A stretch of DNA of 12,726 nt. Source: Cephalothrix spiralis. Lineage: Eukaryota; Nemertea; Palaeonemertea; Archinemertea; Cephalotrichidae. A model generated the notes under the pieces. It made no database searches and was not told where the DNA came from. It saw only the letters and a list, made by a program, of their open reading frames with translations. Positions 9,317-12,726 of this stretch are shown piece by piece. How positions within the stretch are numbered: position 1 is the first letter of the stretch; each line of letters begins with the position of its first letter. Made by a program: the position numbers and the translations under genes. Location of the stretch: the NCBI GenBank assembly GCA_032353305.1, contig JAUCNG010242190.1, positions 1 to 12,726 on the forward strand, in the 5' to 3' direction.

Positions 9317-9458
9317 CAGAACTTTTGGCCATATGCCGTTTTAAATGCTTTTTTAGTTATTGCTAAATACTCCGCTATTATTGCATTTTATATTGCGGAG
9401 TACTTTGTGCTAAGAAAGCGCATGGAGCGTAAAACAGCATATGGCCGAACTTTGACTG
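9317..9458. mobile_element. Small foldback (MITE-like) element
   Basis: The outer arm at 9317-9343 is the imperfect reverse complement of 9430-9458; both share the core catatggcc and a flanking tttta/taaaa. An inner pair, 9366-9375 and 9395-9404, matches at nine of ten bases (aatactccgc against gcggagtact). Together they make a long interrupted hairpin of about 140 bp. This architecture is typical of non-autonomous foldback or MITE elements. No target-site duplication is obvious and no transposase is encoded. A 79-codon open frame crossing it (9233-9472) is probably incidental. Confidence 0.6.
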
Positions 9459-9519
9459 GCCAGGAAACGTAAAGCACTTGACTTCATGCATCCTAACGTT
9501 AATAGGGCTAAGGTTAATG

Positions 9520-9539
9520 CATTAAGCTATAGCTTAATG
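9520..9539. repeat. Perfect 20-bp palindrome
   Basis: The sequence cattaagctatagcttaatg equals its own reverse complement over 20 bases. It lies between the foldback element at 9317-9458 and the hairpin at 9713-9764. No function can be assigned. Confidence 0.8.
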
Positions 9540-9712
9540 TCCGCTAAATGATCTCCTTAGTTTGAGAAAAAAAATGAAAAATTCATTGACTACTTCTATT
9601 CCAAATCTTCAATTTGCTAGAACTTTTAAAGCGCACAAAACCAGCCTGGTATTTACGTCAGGGTCGGAAATCTATCGTCGGAGCATCACGGTTCTCGTCG
9701 TAGTGTAATCGG

Positions 9713-9764
9713 AATACATCGACATGATCGGAATATAAAATGACTCCGATCATGCCGATGTATT
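9713..9764. repeat. 20-bp stem hairpin with 12-nt loop
   Basis: The arm 9713-9732 (aatacatcgacatgatcgga) is complementary to 9745-9764 (tccgatcatgccgatgtatt), with a single mismatch over 20 bp and a 12-nt loop. It lies in a patch (about 9660-9765) richer in CG dinucleotides than the surrounding intron. It could be the tip of a foldback element or a small structured RNA. No family is recognised. Confidence 0.75.
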
Positions 9765-10719
9765 GAATTTCAGTGGTAAAAACCTCATATCTCAAGGTCG
9801 GGCATATTATATCAAGTAATTCCCAAAATTATAATGAATTTTTTTTTTCGTTCTTATTCCTGAAATAACCTGATACATATCGGTATTAAATCAATATATG
9901 ATTTCGAAAGAACCAAGGGTGGTATCGACCTGCCCTTGGGGACAAGATGCAATGAAATTATTGCAGATGTTTCATCAATATTCTGCTTCATTCCGTGACG
10001 CCAATTACTACATTGTATATATTAGCATTAATAACTGGCATTAATTGAATTATTAATATACACTGAATATGTAAGTTATATTTTACATTTATTAAGAGAT
10101 ACAATGTATGCATTTCATACTTGAGTCACAAAAGGACAGTTTTATCATAATATTCGCAGTTGTGAAAATAATAATACGCAAGCAGTATAAATACTTTCAT
10201 TCGATGGCTGAAAACATTTTTAAAGTAAAAGTGAAGAATTGAAATTGAATTCAAAAGATTATCAGCTTGTTATCGTAAAGAAAGAACATAGTATCAATTC
10301 ATAAACCTTAAGTCAAAATTGCTTTTTTAAGAAAGTGCTTTTGAACAAATAATCATCATAAACAGACCAGATATCAATTAAGAAATTAATTATAGGAGTT
10401 TAATTGATTAGCTTATAGACTGGTTTTTTAAAACAGGACTTTTTATATTATTTCGGTCAGGAAAAAATAATTTAATTTTTATTTACTTAATTTATTCTTA
10501 TCGCAGTTTAAAAAAAGAACCTTATCTTGAATTTTTTTATACTCGAACCCTGATAGGTTTGAACTTCCTGTATCTTAAGACCTTCTTTATTATCACTGAT
10601 TTGGTCTGTTTGATGACTATACTATTCAAAACACAAGAAAAGTTATAAAGATTTCATTTCAAAAGATTTAGAAAGAATTGTATGTTAAGCAAATATCATT
10701 TTTAAGCAACGATCCATAC

Positions 10720-10740
10720 CCTGCTTCTGGTGGTGCGGAC
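10720..10740 (-). CDS. Syb: Synaptobrevin 21-nt microexon, unit SAPPEA-G
   Basis: On the minus strand the exon is GTCCGCACCACCAGAAGCAG plus a final G, between acceptor TTTTCTAG and donor GTATGG. The first G completes a split codon. The six full codons give S A P P E A, and the terminal GG is the start of a glycine codon finished by the next exon. It shares length, phase, the opening GTC and the closing GG|GT junction with the microexons at 12079-12099 and 8222-8242. Its first nine bases (GTCCGCACC) are identical to the start of the 42-nt exon at 6896-6937. This makes exon duplication the simplest origin. Because it is phase 2-2, skipping it removes exactly seven residues. It lies in the proline-rich N-terminal segment, outside the SNARE motif. 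Confidence 0.75.
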
Positions 10741-12078
10741 CTAGAAAACAATCATCAGAATTTGTTATTTATCAAAAACAAACAAATCAAATATATTTCA
10801 ATCACTTTTAGACGATTTTCTTTTAATCACAAGATGAAGATAGTATTGTTGTAACAGATTTTTTACTATCTTTTTAATGTAAAGAACAAAAAAATAATTA
10901 AATTGGTCATGATATTAAAAATTAGAACATCTTTTTTAAATTTGCATTATATACCTTTGCTTGGAGAGGACTACAAATTATTATTCCTACAGGCCTCATA
11001 GTCATTTGTTTTAAATTTTAGGAGATTTTTGAGCAATATTTAAGGAGTGGATTTTCTAATAACTTTCCCTTTGCTAAAAAAAATAAATTTTGTATTACAA
11101 TAAATTAACATAATCTATGCATATATAATTCATTTTAAAGAGGCTCTAGCTTTTTCATTTTTGGCACAAGCCTTTGCACAAATAAACCTAAAATGATAAA
11201 ATCTTATGCACCTTTTTATTTTTACACCATTTTTATCAAATTCTATGAGAAATAATACGATTTAAGTTGATACTGGTCATATTTTAAGATATACTAAAAT
11301 TATATGAGAACTATCAGTCCTTTCTATCTTCATAGCACTATAGAAGGTTTTTTTCTCTCTCGAAATAAATATGATTATATACCTTCTCCTCAAGTTATAG
11401 TTTTTCCTCCTAATAATTAAGATTTTTGAAAATTTATATCGACAAGAAAAAATAGTAGTCCTTCTCCTTCTATTATTTTGGAAAAAAATAAAGATTTTAA
11501 ACAGAGAGACATGTCTTGAATAGAAAATTCATGAACGAATTTACGAATTAATCTTAACATGCAAAGAACAAAATTTAAAGATGTAGAATATGAAGAATTT
11601 GAGAAAAGAATTGAATAAAATGACATTTCTGGTTGACATTTTATCGTTTTAATAGACAAAAAGTTTTTAAAAATTTTCAAGAAAAAAAACCATGAGCATC
11701 TTGAAGCGATTCAAAAATAGATTTCAACATTTTTCACCTCACTGAAAAAAAGTTCTTTCATTGAAAATATTGCACTGTATTTGTAAAACTTGACTGGAAA
11801 AACCATGAGCATTTAAAAGCAATCAGTTGTTCAAAAGAATAAATCTCATTCTTTGATAATGATAATATTACTAAAAAAATCAAATATCTTTTCAAAAATG
11901 AAGAGCTCATAAATTGATTTTCCATTTCTATGCTTTAAAAATTTATTTTGTTATAAAATTGGAGTTTTTTCTTCATTTATGGTTCATAGATTTAAAACAT
12001 GATAAATAAACAATGCCTGATTTACATCTAGAATGCCAATTTTGTGAGCTCTGCATATTAAAATTTCAAATCAATTAC
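10741..12078 (-). other. Intron between microexons 12079-12099 and 10720-10740
   Basis: This 1,338-nt minus-strand intron begins GTAATT and ends TTTTCTAG. It is AT-rich, with many A and T runs. It contains a spaced direct repeat around 'accatgagcat' and a chance 27-nt exon-like interval at 11383-11409, which I rejected. No recognisable coding sequence or RNA gene was seen on either strand. Confidence 0.7.
11689..11835. repeat. Spaced direct repeat around 'accatgagcat'
   Basis: The word accatgagcat, preceded by an A run, occurs at 11689-11699 and again at 11802-11812. Both copies are followed by loosely similar A/T-rich sequence containing 'aagc' and 'ttcaaaa'. The spacing is 113 bp. It may be an old local duplication, but the similarity beyond the core is weak. 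Confidence 0.35.
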
Positions 12079-12099
12079 CCTCCTTCTTGTGGTTCTGAC
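12079..12099 (-). CDS. Syb: Synaptobrevin 21-nt microexon, unit SEPQEG-G
   Basis: This is the first visible coding exon of the synaptobrevin gene in transcription order. On the minus strand it reads GTCAGAACCACAAGAAGGAG plus a final G, with TTTTAG before it and GTAATT after it. The leading G completes a codon split by the upstream intron. Six codons follow (S E P Q E G), and the final GG begins a glycine codon completed by the first base of the next exon, so it is phase 2 at both ends. The call rests on its similarity to the microexon at 10720-10740 (17 of 21 identical bases), on the same length and phase, and on its place upstream of unmistakable SNARE exons. A 21-nt exon carries little information alone. 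The encoded acidic, proline-containing peptide would lie in the disordered cytosolic N-terminus, ahead of the SNARE helix. Confidence 0.7.
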
Positions 12100-12726
12100 C
12101 TAAAATTAATAATTTCACATTAAAGACTCAAGAATTGTCTACAGGAGTAATGAAATGTTCATGTGCTGTAAGAGGCCATGCACTGTATTCACAGATACAG
12201 ATTCTATGTAATATAATGCTTGCAATCTTATTGTTTAAAAAAAAGACTTACTGTAAAAACCTAAGTAACCACAGTCAAAATAATCACATTACTGAATATA
12301 TGCTTCTATATGTTCTGTACTAGCCACTAGTCAATGAAATGGATCGGCATATGGTTTCAGGGAAAAGCGCTTGCGATGGTTAATGGACTTTAGGATGCTT
12401 AATTGCGCTATAGGTAGCTGATCACACAAAAGATTGACCATACAGTGTTATTAGATAAGATTATAAATAAATTGAAATTAATATATATCAATAATTAATA
12501 TTTCAACAGCATTATTGAAATACATTAATTCATTTACAATCATTATTTAGTTTGTAGTTCTCCAAATGTATAGAATTGGAATGTTTAATTACCCAAAAAT
12601 GTTTATTTTAAATGAAGAAGAAAATAATGGTGACTTGTGGTTAGCGTTAATTGTTACACAACGCTGTAATCGCTAGCTGGACATTAATATCATCTTGATA
12701 CTTGAGGCCTATTTTATTGTTCATTA
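12100..12726 (-). other. Partial intron upstream of the first visible microexon
   Basis: This AT-rich stretch ends, on the minus strand, in a TAG acceptor that abuts the microexon at 12079-12099. The acceptor's upstream tract is A/T-mixed rather than strongly pyrimidine-rich. No start-codon exon was found here: every minus-strand ATG I followed either hit a stop quickly or lacked a suitable GT donor. The 5' exon with the initiator methionine and the promoter are therefore probably outside the window. Weak inverted similarity is visible around 12630-12680 (tagcg and cgcta words) but it is too short to call an element. Confidence 0.6.

Larger units (their letters stand above)
8243..10719 (-). 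other. Intron between microexons 10720-10740 and 8222-8242
   Basis: This 2,477-nt intron on the minus strand starts GTATGG and ends in CCGGTAG. It is AT-rich with no recognisable gene. It holds three structured patches that are less AT-rich than their surroundings: a foldback element at 9317-9458, a perfect palindrome at 9520-9539, and a long-stem hairpin at 9713-9764. A TIR-like element lies at 8391-8498. The acceptor region for the 8222-8242 exon is a weak, A-interrupted pyrimidine tract. Confidence 0.7.

Noticed and set aside
9233-9472. 79-codon plus-strand open frame
   Set aside because: Most of it lies inside the foldback element at 9317-9458. The inverted arms explain the open frame, and no family is recognised.
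9914-9929. Acceptor-like GGGCAG followed by GTCGATACC on the minus strand, resembling a microexon start
   Set aside because: No GT donor occurs at 21 or 42 nt. The nearest GT gives a 16-nt interval that would break the reading frame.
10555-10585. Another acceptor-like AAG followed by GTCTTAAG on the minus strand
   Set aside because: In the required phase the second full codon is a TAA stop.
11383-11409. Possible 27-nt exon on the minus strand flanked by ATTAG and GTATAT
   Set aside because: It encodes a basic, unrelated peptide, not a Ser-Ala-Pro heptad, and its length and sequence do not match the microexon set, so it is a chance AG/GT pair.
12240-12300. Good minus-strand donor (ACA|GTAAGTC) that might end a first exon
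   Set aside because: The frame that would join the microexon contains an upstream TGA with no ATG after it. The nearby ATG is followed directly by TGA.
1-12726. Prokaryotic operons, CRISPR arrays, tRNA or rRNA genes, viral genes
   Set aside because: There are no long ORFs, no regularly spaced direct repeats of CRISPR type and no recognisable RNA gene. The structure is that of an intron-rich animal gene.

Overview
The window is a piece of an AT-rich metazoan genome. It carries very short exons separated by introns of 1 to 4 kb, all on the minus strand. The one gene I can identify is a synaptobrevin/VAMP (v-SNARE of synaptic and secretory vesicles). Two exons encode an almost canonical SNARE motif, including LQQTQAQVDE and [19 protein letters not shown]. 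Low GC, many small foldback elements and frequent 'acatgta' words suggest a mollusc or other lophotrochozoan, possibly a bivalve. That assignment is inference.

In transcription order (high to low coordinates) the exons are 12079-12099 (21 nt), 10720-10740 (21 nt), 8222-8242 (21 nt), 6896-6937 (42 nt), 2998-3055 (58 nt) and 1882-1960 (79 nt). All begin after AG and end before GT on the minus strand, and their reading frames join without a conflict. The start codon with the first exon lies beyond position 12726. The rest of the SNARE motif, the juxtamembrane region and the transmembrane anchor lie beyond position 1.

The notable part is the N-terminal, proline-rich half. Three 21-nt microexons and one 42-nt exon (twice 21) form a spaced array over about 5.2 kb. 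All four are phase 2-2, all start with a G then a TC-initial serine codon, and they encode related seven-residue units (SEPQEG-G, SAPPEA-G, SAPDGD-G, then SAPQ followed by three GGP triplets). Any of them could be included or skipped without shifting the frame. The sequence therefore looks like a cassette array for tuning the length and charge of the disordered VAMP N-terminus. No transcript evidence is available here.

The introns hold no second recognisable gene. They contain several small inverted-repeat (foldback/MITE-like) elements near 962-1041, 5433-5778, 8391-8498 and 9317-9458, two perfect 20-bp palindromes and two strong short hairpins. They also contain a 30-bp-period decayed tandem repeat, a 76-bp imperfect duplication, a homopolymer-rich C16 tract, and an unexplained less AT-rich island around 4484-4662. 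The short open reading frames of 60-112 codons scattered through the window do not resemble proteins. Several cross the true exons in the wrong frame.
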